Assembly: GCA_026874595.1 (NCBI GenBank)
Contig: CM049309.1
Coordinates: 22,179,033-22,243,032, forward strand
Direction: 5' to 3'
Source of the DNA: Sipunculus nudus
Taxonomy: Eukaryota > Annelida > Sipuncula > Golfingiida > Sipunculidae
DNA length: 64,000 bases
Below the pieces are notes generated by a model. That model did not search any database. It saw only the letters and a program-made list of their open reading frames with translations, and was not told where the DNA came from. This document shows, one piece after another, positions 23,601-34,469 of this stretch. Each line of letters begins with the position of its first letter. The stretch's first letter is position 1. Made by a program: the position numbers and the translations under genes.

Positions 23601-25205
23601 AGATGTCTAGTCCCTATCACACCGAGATATGCAGTCCCGTGGATAAAGTCTGATATCACAGATAGATATCTTGTCCCTATCACACCGAGAGATCTGGTCC
23701 CGGGGTTATACTCTGTTAATACACAGAGATGTCTACTCACGCGTTTATAGTCTGATATCACATAGAGATATCTAGTACCATTGTTAAAGTCTGATATCAC
23801 ACAGGGATGTGTAGTCTCATGGTAATAGTCTAATATAACACAGAGATATCTAGTCTCATATTTAAAGTCTGATATAACACAAGGATATCTAGTCCCGTGG
23901 TTATAGTCTGGTATTACACTGAAAGATCTAGTCCCATGGTTTAACTCTGATACTACACAGGGATGTCTAGTATCGTTGTTCAAGTCTGATATCACACAGA
24001 GATATCTAGTCTCATGGCTATAGTCTGATATCACACAGGGAGATCTGGTCTGGTGGTCATAGTCTGATATCACACAGAGATATATAGTCTCGTTGTTCAA
24101 GTATGATATCACACAGAGAAATCTTGTCCCGTGCTTATAGTCTGATATCACATTGAGATATCTGATCTTATAGTTAAAGTCTGATATAACACAAGGAGAT
24201 CTAGTCAAGTGGTTATTGTCTGATATTACACAGAGATATCTAGTCCCTTGGTAAAGTCTGATATCACAGAGAGATATCTAGTCCCTATTATTCCGAGATA
24301 TCTAATACCTTGGATTTAGTCTGATATAACATGGAGAGATGTAGTCTCGTGGTTATAGTCTGATATGCAACAGAAAGATCTGGTCTGGTTGTTATCTTCT
24401 GATATCACACAGTAAGATGTGGTCTGGTAATTATAGTCTGATATCACACAGAGAAGTCTAGTCCCGTGGTTAAAGTCTGATATCACAAAGAGAAATCTAG
24501 TCTCGTGGTTACGATTTGATGTCACACAGAGATATCTTGATAATCTAGAGACCTAGATTCGTGTTTATAGTCTGATATAAAACAGAGAGATCCGGCCATG
24601 TGGTTATAGTCTGATATCATACAGTCGGTCCAGTCTCGTGGTTAGGGTCTTGTCCCTGTCATACCGAGATATCTAGTCCCGTGGATATAATCTGATATCA
24701 AACAGAGATATCTAGTCCGGTGGTTATAGTTTAATATCACACAGAGATATCTAGTCCCTTTCACAAGAGATATGCAGTCTTGTGGATAAAGTTTGATATC
24801 ACACAGAAAGATCTAGTCTCGTGGTTATCTTCTGATATCACTCAGTGAGATCTAGTCTCTTTGTTATAGTCTCATATTACACAGAGAGATCTTGTCTAGT
24901 TGTTATAGTCTCGTATCACAGAGAGATCTAATGTCATGGCTTTAGTCTGATATCACACAGAGATATCTAGTCCCATGGTTAAAATGTGATATCACACAGA
25001 GATATCTAGACCCTTGGTTATAGTCTGATGGAACAGGTTATCTAGTCTCATGATTAAAACCTGATATCACATAGAAATATCTAGCCCAATGGTTATAATC
25101 TGATATCACACAGAGATATCTACTTCTGTGGTTATAATCTGATATCACACAGAGATATCTTGTCTCATTGTTAAAGTCTGATATCACCCACAAATATCTG
25201 ATCGC
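20656..25205. repeat. 39-bp minisatellite, over 100 units, 13 codons per unit
   Basis: The unit (consensus 'gtggttatagtctgatatca' + 'cacagagatatctagtctc') repeats every 39 bp for about 4.5 kb, with shorter variant units reading 'tccctatcacaccgagat'. Because 39 is 13 codons and the minus-strand frame lacks stops, long minus frames result (for example 24208-23501, 235 codons; 22516-21896, 206 codons) with the repeating peptide CVISDYNHETRYL. Indels break the frame several times. Larger blocks recur about 0.8-0.9 kb apart, so higher-order structure exists. The array continues one degenerate unit to the left of the hAT-type element. Confidence 0.95.
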
Positions 25206-25351
25206 ATTCAACTTTTCACTTTGCTTTACTGGTCTTCGGGTCTGTTCGCCTTCCTGTTGATTTAGTACAGGTCGCAAGTGATTTTGTCATTTATTTTTTT
25301 TTCTTTTTCCTAGGCTGATTATGATTTGTTCCTTTCATATTTACATTGTAG
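25206..25351 (+). other. Probable intron end before the PAN-like exon
   Basis: A pyrimidine tract, 'tttttttctttttcctag', ends at 25313, and a second acceptor-like 'catatttacattgtag' ends at 25351. Either could join the exon that follows; the reading frame is the same from both. Confidence 0.5.
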
Positions 25352-25620
25352 TGGTGACACCATCATGCAGTCGCTCTGCCTTTCCCAGCAATTGGGTCAG
25401 GAAGGAGAAAGGCTACCTGGTCTACAGGAACGATTCTCAAATCATGAATGTGGGAACCCGAGTTACGTGTGCTGTTACCTGTCATGATAAAGGTTGGTGC
25501 AGAAGTTTCACATTTTCCTCACTCAGCAACATCTGCTACCTGAATGTGGATGTTCTCGACCACACTTTGTCGGGTTATGAGAAGCAAGAGGAGGCAGAAT
25601 ATTACATCCCAGAAAGATGA
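25352..25620 (+). CDS. Terminal exon with PAN/apple-like cysteine pattern
   Basis: The frame encodes TPSCSRSAFPSNWVRKEKG, followed by CAVTCHDKGWCRSFTFS and NICYLNVDVLDHTL, ending ...EAEYYIPER and TGA at 25618-25620. The spacing Cys-x3-Cys ... WCRSF-x-F ... Cys-x-LN is that of PAN/apple domains, extracellular disulfide modules that bind proteins or sugars. Codons are much less AT-rich than the flanks and a good acceptor precedes, so this is the best supported coding exon on the plus strand. If the upstream acceptor at 25313 is used, a hydrophobic stretch (MICSFHIYIVVV) is added; it could be a signal-like segment or chance. Earlier exons would lie beyond the minisatellite or outside the window. 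Confidence 0.65.
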
Positions 25621-26171
25621 ACTATTCTGTTTGTCGCAGACGTTCAGTAGGAGCTGTTGACGATGTAAATTTGGACATATGCTGATGAATCAATGTTGTG
25701 ACCTCCTTAGGAATTTAGGATAACCATAAAAGCTATCCTTTTCTTTTTTAAATGCAGGCATCAAATATTTATTTTGTCCCTAGTTTGTCCGTCCGCCCGA
25801 CCCGCCCCTTTCTCTTTTCAATTACCCTGCTGCCTTATTCACCAAATAGCAAAGGAATGATATGTGATTACATTTATGCATCATTGTTGAGCTGCTTCAT
25901 GCCACCAAAACCCGCCTTTTCGAAGAGATTCTTTATATCCAGTGAAAAAATAAATACTAAATTGATTTGAACTCTTAAGAAAATTGTGTTTCCTGAACCA
26001 TTAATTCTTATGGTACGGGATTTTCTCATTTCACATGTAAGCGATTTAATCTCTTTATAATAATCGATGCATCAGATAAAAAAATTGGCAGAAGTTTTTA
26101 TGAACGCTAAGTGATGTTCGCCAGCGGATGGAACCACATGGCTTGACCTTTTCTCTGCTAGGCGAAACGGT
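25621..26171 (+). other. 3' flank, no further gene seen
   Basis: Likely 3' untranslated and intergenic DNA of the PAN-like gene. An AATAAA-like 'aaaataaatac' lies near 25946. No other feature is recognised. Confidence 0.35.
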
Positions 26172-27560
26172 AGGTTTTTTAGCTCAGCTGACTGAAAGTC
26201 ACTTGAGCTATAGCGTTGACTCTTTGTCCATCGTCGATCTGGCGACCCCTCCGACCGAATTTCCGTTAGCAGTGCACACATCTTAACCGATGAACCTAGA
26301 AACTTCTGAGCATCCAAGGAGGTCCATAAGAATATCTGCCTGACCAAATGGAATTAGATTACTGCGGCCTATATTATCTGAGTTACGGGGCCTGTTATTT
26401 CCCCCAGAATAATTAAACAAATGATAAAAAGCTCAAGAATCTGAATAGCTAATGCACTGATTGCCGTGATTCTTACCATGAATATTGACCATGGAGTGTA
26501 CTATCAGTTCTTGAAGGCTGGTGGCGTGACCTGTATATTAATGCATTATTTTCTCTATTTTTGAAACCTTCAAGTAAAGATGTTAAAGGAGAACAAACCG
26601 TATACCTAGGAAATTCCAAGTCTATATCCAGGGATATCCTAGTCAAAACTCCTTGGAAAGCTGAAATTAGAACGTTCTGACTCAAAGCGCCAGGTTAGTC
26701 AGATAGGGCGCAAATTTTGTCATATGGCTTATAATCTTCTAATATGACATTTAGATAGGTCCTAGATAAATCTCTAAGACAATAAGGTTACGGTGACCTA
26801 TATTCTGCCTACTGAGAGCCAAAAACATGAATCTGAGCTCCTTGAAAGTCAGATAGGCACAGATTGTATCCCATAGCCCACAAACCGTCAACGTTAGACC
26901 TAGAAACCTCTAACTGTACATCAAGGGAGGGCTCAGGCTAATCTCCTTGAAAACCTGAAATTAGGTCATGGTGATCAATATTCTGCTAACAAATCTCCAA
27001 AAATATAATTTTGAGCATCCAGACATGCAGGCACCAATTGTATCGACTAGACCGAGAGTCTTCTAAAGTAACACCTAGGGAAGTCTTGGGCAAGTTTACT
27101 TTGAATTCGAAATTGGATCACTGTGACATATATTCTGCGAGTTATGGATAGTTAGCATGATTTTAGAACTGATAAAATCAGATGGGCATAAATAAATTCG
27201 ACTGGACGAAAATTCAAGGAGGTCCTGGGCAATATCAGGGTAAATCTCCTTCAGCACCTGAGATAGGGTCATCATGAATCATGTTCTATGAGCTATGAGA
27301 AAACCTAATTTTGAGCACCCAGTAAGCCAGACAGGATACAAATTGTAATTATTGGATCAGGATTCTTTTTTTCAATATAAAGGTATTTCATTGTTAGGTC
27401 TCCTTGGAAAATTGAACATCTGAAACAAGGTTACTGTGACCTATATTCTGCAAGATGTGTAAAAGAACAAGATTTGAGCACCCTATAAGATAGATTTCCA
27501 CAATTTAATACATTTGGACCTAGGCTGTTTGCGCACTTCATGAACTGGAAGTTCAAAATA
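26172..27560 (+). repeat. Large dispersed repeat family A, copy 2
   Basis: It opens at about 26178 with 'tttttagctcagctgactg' and then follows the family A order of phrases ('acaaaccgt', 'cctagaaacttc', 'caaggaggtcc', 'aggtcatggtga', 'tattctgc'). No complete reading frame is present. Confidence 0.75.
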
Positions 27561-27609
27561 TTTATGTGAAGGTATGTGTAGTATGTCTCTTACGGCACCT
27601 ATCAGCAAA

Positions 27610-27897
27610 AGATTTCAAAGATTATTAATGATATACTGCTCTTCAGATGTAAACTATACATTTGTGCCAGAAAAATCAAAGTTTTTGCATCAATATGCAG
27701 GTCCCGATAGTTTTCAACAGCAAAAGTCCATGGCAACTATACAGCCAAATCGGGCGTATACAAGACAAAGAGATACGTCAAGAGAATCAACGTGTCAGAT
27801 TTATTTATATTTATTTAGATACATATCTGTTGAATTGCACTTGAGAAACCTGAATAATGAAACTTATTTATTGGATAACAATAACAGGTCCTCTTAA
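27610..27897 (+). CDS. Candidate exon, unrecognised protein
   Basis: An open frame includes YTFVPEKSKFLHQYAGPD and a Gln/Arg-rich part (YTRQRDTSRESTCQ) before ending at TAA 27895-27897. The middle has more balanced composition than the flanks. No family is recognised, and no firm acceptor or start was chosen. It may be chance. Confidence 0.22.
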   Translation, partial: RFQRLLMIYCSSDVNYTFVPEKSKFLHQYAGPDSFQQQKSMATIQPNRAYTRQRDTSRESTCQIYLYLFRYISVELHLRNLNNETYLLDNNNRSS

Positions 27898-28507
27898 TAA
27901 CTATTTTGGCAGGTAATTTTTTAATTATCCATGTCATCAAAATACTTCTTAAGAATTAGTGTGAAATATAAACAGCTTAGTTTCATATATTTATATAATT
28001 ATATATATTTATATATTTGGTCATATTTTATTCATATTAATTTATAAACATTACGTTTATATTAATTACAAACTTTATTAATATTGGCACGTTTATAATA
28101 GTTGTATGTATAAAAAGTGTCGCTTGATGCTTGTGGTAACGTTAACCCACCTCAGAAATTAAATGCCTATAATTTTGTTCTTCATCTTTGATAAACTTTC
28201 ACTGAATGACATGAACCCTGCCCTAATTATCTGTGAATTGAAAAACTTTGAACTTTATTTATTTATTGTTTACGACAAGCACCGTTTGTAGTTCAAACTT
28301 AATGAGACTTTGTAATATTTTGGTAAACATGAATCATATATGTATATTATCATATTTGTTTATTGTAAAAAATACGGTCTTTTAGCAAATCTTTATTGAT
28401 AAAGATTATTGTAATCATTCATCTCGATTGAATCATATTTCTTTCCTGTGGTTTTGAAGATAGAATCCTTACTTTGTGTAACAACAGTATTTCAAGAGGG
28501 AGAAGAG

Positions 28508-28510
<3 letters not shown>

Positions 28511-28566
<56 letters not shown>
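28511..28566. repeat. (TA)n microsatellite
   Basis: Uninterrupted TA dinucleotides. Confidence 0.97.
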
Positions 28567-28569
<3 letters not shown>

Positions 28570-29686
28570 ACTCGTTAGATTTTCAGAGTAATTATATTTT
28601 CATATATCCAAGTATACATGAAATGTACATTTATCTTAGGATTAGGATTTATATGTATCAACATTACGAAATAATGTCCTGTTTGCAGTTGCATTTACAA
28701 TCTTTTAATTAATAACTTGTTAATACTTGCACATGTTTATGATAGATGTATGTATAAAACGTCCATGTAGTTTGATGCTTGTTGTAGCCTGAAGCCACCT
28801 CAGAAATTACATGCCTATAATTTTGTTCTTCATCTTTGATAATTTTTTACCAAATGACATGAACCGTGCCCCATTTAGCTTTTGAGGATAATTAATTAAA
28901 TTATCCATTGAACCAAAAGAACGCAGGAAGCATGTGTTTGAATTTCGAGGAGTTAGTATTTATATAATTAGATTCTTCTCATAGCTCATTTTATGAAAAG
29001 AAAATTTTTACCATTATATATTTTTTTGTTTACGCAAGCACCCTCTATAGTTCAAGCTTAATGAGACGTAATAATATTTTTTTGGTAAACAAGTTTATAA
29101 ATATATATATATTCTTTTATTTGTCATTAAAATATGGTCTGTTAGCAAAATGTTCTTGATAACAATTATTGTAATCATTCTTCTCGATTGAATCATATTT
29201 CTTTCCTTGCGTTTTGAATTAAGAATATTACTTTTGTGTGACAGCAGTATTTCAAGAAGAATAAGAGAAATATGTATATATAATTATACATGGATACATG
29301 TATATATACAAACACACCTTAGATTATCAGAGTAATTAAATATTTTTATATCTAAGTATATATGAAATGTGCATTTATCTTAGGATGTGTCAACTTTTCG
29401 AAATGGTGTTCTGTTTGCAGTTGCATTAACATATATATTAATTAATAACTTATTAATACTTGCACATGTTTATGATAGATGTATGTATAGAGAGTTCATG
29501 TCGTTTGATGCTTGTGGTAACCTGAACCCACCACAGAAATCCCATGCCTATGATTTTAATAAGAACCGTGCCCAGATGACCTCTCTTTTTTTAGGGGGGG
29601 GGGGGGGGGTAATTAAATAAATTACTCATGTAACCATGGAATCTTGTGTTTTAAATGTGAGCAGTTAATATTTCTATAATAGTTCG

Positions 29687-30043
29687 CCGACCCATATGTG
29701 TATTTGCACACTTTATAAGACCAGCGAAGTGATGTCACAGTGATTTGCTGTAGCTCAGTGGTTAGAGCAGACGACCGGCAATCGGAAAGTCATGGGTTTG
29801 ATTCCCATCGGCAGTGATCCGACATTTCTGTGTATTCATGTTCCATTTCTATCTACAATGAACCAGCATGGCTGTTCTTACATCCCCCTTATAATATATG
29901 CCGCACACCATGAAAGGTCACAAATTATCAGTGCCGCATGCAAATTTGCTGTGTCGACACGTATTGGGAAGCACTTTAACGTCACTGCTGTGACGTCCCG
30001 TTTCTGCTTCCTATAAATGTGTGCAAATACACAAAGGGGTCGG
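29687..30043. mobile_element. Inverted-repeat element enclosing a SINE
   Basis: The left arm 29687-29742 (ccgacccatatgtgtatttg...) matches the reverse complement of the right arm 29981-30043 at roughly 80 percent, including 'tgtgtatttgcacac' and 'cgtcacag'. The loop holds a tRNA-derived SINE. No target duplication is obvious. Confidence 0.7.
29747..29865 (+). mobile_element. tRNA-derived SINE 1
   Basis: Box A TAGCTCAGTGG (29751-29761) is a perfect match to the polymerase III internal promoter. Box B GGTTTGATTCC is nearly so. The anticodon loop reads CCGGCAA, which lacks the T normally found at position 33, and the anticodon stem is poorly paired. It is therefore not a working tRNA gene. The tail 'tattcatgttccatttct' is shared with the copy at 30048. 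Confidence 0.7.
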
Positions 30044-30047
30044 GGAT

Positions 30048-30146
30048 GAATGTAACTCAATGGTTAGAGCAGACGACGAGCTGTGAGAGGTCATGGGTTC
30101 GATTCTAAGTGGACCCACTTTTCTGAGTATTCATGTCCATTTCTTA
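30048..30146 (+). mobile_element. tRNA-derived SINE 2
   Basis: Box A is TAACTCAATGG and box B GGTTCGATTCT, followed by the same 'tattcatgtccatttct' tail as SINE 1. Its 3' end directly abuts the pogo-like MITE. Confidence 0.65.
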
Positions 30147-30148
30147 TA

Positions 30149-30308
30149 CAGTGGAACCCCGCCTTTCGACCACTCCTGAATTACGACCGACCCCAAAGTT
30201 ATGATTAGTTTATTTGGTCTCGAATATATAACCCAAGTAACTTTGTGTGATTCCATCGTACATGCAATGAGCCAGCCTCAAGGCGATCATAATTATGGGG
30301 TTCCATTG
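30149..30308. mobile_element. 160-bp pogo/Tigger-like MITE
   Basis: The ends are CAGTGGAACCCC (30149) and, on the other strand, CAATGGAACCCC (30308): 11 of 12 identical. TA dinucleotides flank both sides (30147-30148 and 30309-30310). A TA target and CAGTGGAACC-type ends fit the pogo/Tigger branch of Tc1/mariner transposons. It is too short to encode anything. Confidence 0.75.
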
Positions 30309-30840
30309 TACATGATACTCGATTATCAGAGTAATTACCTTTTCATATATCCATGTATATGTATCAAATGTACATATATCTTATGATAAACATTTTATAT
30401 GTTTAAAAATTTCGAAAAAGTATCGTGTTTGCAATAGCATTTACATTTCTATTAATTAATAACGTTGTTAATACTTGCACGTGTTTATGATAGATGTTTG
30501 TGTCAAACGTCCATGTCGTTGGATGCTTGTTGTAACGTTAACCCACCTCAGAAATCACATACCTATGATTTTGTTCTTCATCTTTCATAAACTTTTTCTA
30601 AATGACATGAACCGTGCCCCAATTATCTTTTACGGGTAATTATATAAATTATCCATTGGACAAAAAGTACACGGGAAGCATGTGTTTGAATAATGAGCAT
30701 TTTTGTTTATATTTCTTTGATAAAATTCTTCTCTAAGTACAGTTTATGAATAGACAACTTTGAACTTTATTCATTTTATTGTTTAAGATAATACGCTCTA
30801 TCAGCACCGTCTGTAGTTCAAGCTGAAAAAGACTTTTTAT

Positions 30841-31734
30841 GCACACATATACACCATGCAACATGACCCTAGGTCATTTATTGAAAATAGTTTGGGAGTA
30901 TTATGTCATTGTGTCTAGTCCTTGTATGACTAAATGTTCTATGCAAATGTCTGGGAAAATATCTAGATATGGTCGTGTAAATTACATCAATTCCGAACAC
31001 TGATGGCATGTCATGCATGGATTAGAATGATTTAAGTGTAAAATAATAAAATGGCATGGACGAAATATACTTGATTGTTATTTTTAGGACAATGTGTATA
31101 CATGTATATGTTTTGGATTTAAATGTTGTGTGCGAGGAAACGTAGCTCTGGGTAGCTCCTGGACAAATTATCTTAATTGACTTAACCCCCACCGTCCTTA
31201 AGGTCCGCCCCTTTGACCTATTTATGCTAATGAGCCTCAGAAGGTCCTACACAAAAGGCTTTACATTTATATGGTTGCGAAAGTTATTCATAAACAACAA
31301 TGACGTCACAGTGACGGCACAAAGGTCAGTTGTGTATGAATGGCGTCATTAACTGGAATTACTACATCTCTGTTCCCCAGTGATGAACATACAGATAATT
31401 ATCATTGTGAGTGTTTTGCCATATTTTGGATTATTTGTTTCCTACGAATTCAGTGCAAGGTTAAACATTATTAATCACTCACGGAATAGGAACCTTTGGC
31501 CTATAACCTTGTAAACTGTCTCCTGTGTATAATAAAAATATACCGGAAAAACACATGGACACGGTTTCTGGTTCAGACTATACATTTTTATCTGATTTGA
31601 AGAGTCTCTCACACTTTGCATTTTTTTCGCTTTCCAGGTCACTGCCTGTTATAATATACTAACGGTAACTTAATTGATTGGTTGCTCTCAAACTTCTTTA
31701 CTCATGATTATTCATTGAATGGACATGCTATTAA
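30841..31734. other. No recognised gene
   Basis: Moderately AT-rich sequence. A G12 run begins at 31735. No convincing frame is seen. Confidence 0.4.
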
Positions 31735-32115
31735 GGGGGGGGGGGGAGTTAGAGAGGTTTGCTCAGAGATGGTTTTTAAGGCTAGAGAGCTGGCCGCGCA
31801 GGATTAGATGATCGATGGATCGATGCGTATCTCGAAGGAATCGAGAAATTTGCCGTGAGCCACGAGTATCCGCGAGATAGATCGGCATTCAACCTAAGTA
31901 CTGGTGCGTCAAACGTAGGTTCATTACGTTATCTATCGTTATATGTTATCTTCACTCTGTGAACATGTTTAGAGAAGCCATAGACTGTGGTAAGGCGATG
32001 AAAAATACAGGGGAGGAGTTACAGAAGTTTGCTCAGAGCCAGGTTAGAGAGCAAGCCGCGCAGGAACAAGATGTGCGTGCTCGGGCTCGGGCTCACGAGA
32101 TAGTTACAGAATAGA
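31735..32115 (+). pseudogene. Ty3/Gypsy gag N-terminus, decayed tandem pieces
   Basis: An ATG at 31965 opens a frame reading MFREAIDCGKAMKNTGEE and continuing into an Arg/Ala/Glu/Gln-rich segment (QVREQAAQEQDVRARARA) that stops at 32111-32113. The start plus charged-helix layout resembles gag leaders of invertebrate Gypsy elements. A partial copy of the same text lies at 31747-31815 and another at 33061-33235, so leader plus gag has been duplicated. It is non-functional. Confidence 0.55.
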
Positions 32116-32439
32116 GAGCAGGAAGCTCGCGAACACGAGTAAGAATGAGGTAAGAGGTCACGTGATAGCGAGAGGTCATGTTCCCTGTAATATTTGGAAC
32201 TGTGTCTGTGTTAGGAAGATAAGTGTTATGAGGATTAATGGACTCTATGAAGTATCGTGATTACTGCTTTATTTGTGTTGACGCCCCGAGAGATCTGCTA
32301 GTAACCACTTTATTTGTTATTATATTTTTGTTTTGTTATCGACTGTCTTAGACTGTCTTAGAGTTATTCTTTGGGTGGTAATATGTCTTGTCTGACTGTT
32401 TTTTTGTCTGACTGAAAGTAACCTGGAAGTTCACATCCC

Positions 32440-32640
32440 GAGTGGTGTGACACGGTATCCAATTAAGGCGAGTAAGGTGCTGTCAGCCGGTGTCAAATGA
32501 AGTCCGGTCAGGTGCTGCCTACTGGGGTCCAGTGAGGTCCAGTGAGGTGCTGCCAGCCGACATCCAGTGAGTTCAAGTGAGGTGCTGCCAGCGGGTGTCC
32601 AGTGAGGTGCTGCTGCCGGATGTCCGGTGAGGTTAATTAT
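32440..32640 (+). repeat. GC-rich minisatellite, small block
   Basis: Units built from 'ccagtgaggtgctgccagcc' repeat here, as in the larger block at 34470-35200. It lies upstream of the second gag copy. Confidence 0.85.
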
Positions 32641-33060
32641 TATGATGATCCTTACTTGTAACAAGAGAGCTAAAGGGCCTCAGTTTCTCTTTAAGTAGCG
32701 TTAGTAGACGGTACTCTGCAGTGTCGGGTGACCTCTCAACTGCATTTTCAGTGTCAGTTGAATCTGACCACTGAGGTTTTACCCCTTCCCCCGGCCCATG
32801 TTTTATCGCCCAGATTTAGCAACCGTTCTCGCCGCGTATCACCGTGTAGTACCACGTACTTACGGATTTCCTAGGTCTTGAGGGTCTGTATACCCTGTTG
32901 GGTCGGAATTCGTGTCCGTCAGTTAGTCCGTGTGGTGTCACGGTAGGTTTAAGGGTGGCATAGAGTACAGGCGTTTTAACACTCAGGTCGAGCCGGGTGT
33001 TGTATTATAACGTAGGTTCGACCGTCAAACGTGGGTTGCCTACGTAAAGTCTTATCGCTA
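32641..33060 (+). other. Leader-like DNA before gag copy 2
   Basis: GC-richer text without a frame. 'caaacgtgggttgcctacgt' just before the gag ATG parallels 'caaacgtaggttcattacgt' before the first gag copy, showing that the leader was duplicated together with gag. Confidence 0.5.
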
Positions 33061-33235
33061 TGGACCTGTTGAGAGAGGCAATAGACTGTGGTAAGGCAAT
33101 GGGTAATACAGGGGAGAGTTACAGAAGTTTGCTCAGAGCCAGGTTCTAAGGCTACAGAGCTGGCCGCGTCAGGAACAAGATGAGCATGCTAGGGCTCGCG
33201 CATACGAGTTAGTTACAGAATAGAGAGCGGAAAGA
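33061..33235 (+). pseudogene. Ty3/Gypsy gag N-terminus, copy 2
   Basis: The ATG at 33061 opens MDLLREAIDCGKAMGNTGE, then a frameshift breaks it relative to the copy at 31965. The following Ala/Arg/Glu-rich segment is recognisable in another frame. The protease remnant begins only about 50 bp downstream, so most of gag is deleted. Confidence 0.55.
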
Positions 33236-33282
33236 TCGCAAACACAAGTTAGGTTTAGCAAATGTAGTTATAATGACAATTA

Positions 33283-33835
33283 TATGTAAACTGCCCCGTA
33301 TACATCGGGGAAACGGAAGCCGCCGTGATAGAGAATCCCTTGTATGATTTGATCATCGGGAATGTCAAGGGCGTTAGTGCAAACTTGAAAGGGCAGGATC
33401 CGATACTAAATCCGATGCGCATTGATTGATCCGACTCCCGAAGTTGCTTCGGCAATAGAAACCAGGACATTGAAACGTAAGCGAGCGCAGGGGACGCATT
33501 AACTATTCGTGCCGAATCAAGTCATGGAGATTTGTCCGTCGGACACATTTTCGCTGCGGTGAGTAAATCAACACGTGAAGAGGAAAATTCCTGTCTTGAG
33601 TCCTCGGAGGATGAAGATCACTCGGGTCAAAGCCAACGATGGCGAGGCCATAGCCCTCATACCCAGTTCTGTACAACGCGAGAATATCTGATCGCCTACC
33701 GTATAATAGGAAACTATTGTCGAGAGAGCAAAACTACCCGACGGTCGTGCTTAAATGTTTGTCAGTCGTTTGTGCGATCCAAAAATATGACAGGAAATTC
33801 ACGGTCCAGAAGGATAAGAAACCCATAAGTTGCAT
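33283..33835 (+). pseudogene. Ty3/Gypsy protease remnant and downstream pol spacer
   Basis: The frame from 33283 to the stop at 33427-33429 contains ENPLYDLIIGNVKG, the C-terminal protease block (hydrophobic-hydrophobic-Gly-Asn) typical of invertebrate Gypsy polyproteins. A shifted frame continues with IETRTLKRKR and then a 98-codon frame (33532-33828) rich in Ser/Glu/Arg. The active-site half of the protease is missing. It is an internally deleted, dead copy. Confidence 0.65.
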
Positions 33836-34089
33836 TACAACGTCCAAATGCAACAACAAACGAGTGTTGCAATGGGCGCTGATACTGCAAGAGTACTAGT
33901 TTGAAATTTCCATTACGGCACCTGACTTTTTTTAGTAGGAGTTGTAAACGAGTAAGGCCATTAAATTTAGAGCAGTGTACGACTCAAAGTTTTATAAGAC
34001 ATGAGTCGAGCCAATGTAGAAAACAGATTACTTTGTAATACTTTTTTTTAAAGGGGGGTGGGGTGGGGGTGGGGGTCTCAAATGGAAAG
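33836..34089 (+). other. Non-coding DNA between the pol remnant and the LTR-like region
   Basis: It includes a G-rich run (34054-34077) and no frame. Confidence 0.4.
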
Positions 34090-34469
34090 TGTCATTGTGT
34101 TTTATTTTTATTTCACGGGTACACTCTAACCGGGTTGGCTGTTCATTTGTATTTGTTGCGCTAGAATTGACCGCCGATTAGAGCTTTGTTTAGGGTATTC
34201 AGTGCGCTTTGTTCAAGGAAAAATTGGTGGCTTAATGACTTTTGTTCCAAGTACAGCCTATTTGGTATTCAGCGTGCTCATGAATATAAATGGGCCATAG
34301 TAGAAAAAACAGGCGATTCTTTGTGTTTGTCTTATGAATACAAATAAGCCTCCAGGGTAGAAGGGTATTTAAGGACGTGGATAGGGTAATTGAGGGATAC
34401 ACAGAGTGGAGCCTGCAGAGACCAGAAGTGCCAGAGTCCAGCCAGTTGCCGCTACCAAGCGAGGCATGT
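34090..34469 (+). mobile_element. LTR-like promoter region of the Gypsy remnant
   Basis: AT-moderate text with a TATTTAAGG motif at 34367 is followed by 'acacagagtggagcc' and then the CCAGTGAGGTG array. The order, promoter then array then leader, matches what precedes gag copy 2. The LTR ends were not defined. Confidence 0.4.

Larger units (their letters stand above)
28080..30840 (+). repeat. Four tandem copies of a ~0.7-kb unit
   Basis: The block 'gatgcttgtggtaac...acccacctcagaaat...gacatgaaccgtgccc' recurs near 28125, 28770, 29508 and 30522. Also repeated are 'tatgatagatgtatgtat', 'gattatcagagtaatta' and 'ttctcgattgaatcatattt'. Spacing is about 645 and 738 bp, then about 1014 bp where other elements have inserted (29687-30308). 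A (TA)n tract (28511-28566) and a G16 run (29594-29609) lie inside. Confidence 0.85.

Noticed and set aside
20656..25205. CRISPR-like array
   Set aside because: Units abut directly without unique spacers of constant length, and the context is animal nuclear DNA; it is a minisatellite.
29747..29820. Possible functional tRNA gene (anticodon-like GGC)
   Set aside because: The A and B boxes are good, but position 33 is not T, the anticodon stem is mispaired, and the same tail is shared with a second copy at 30048. It is a SINE head.
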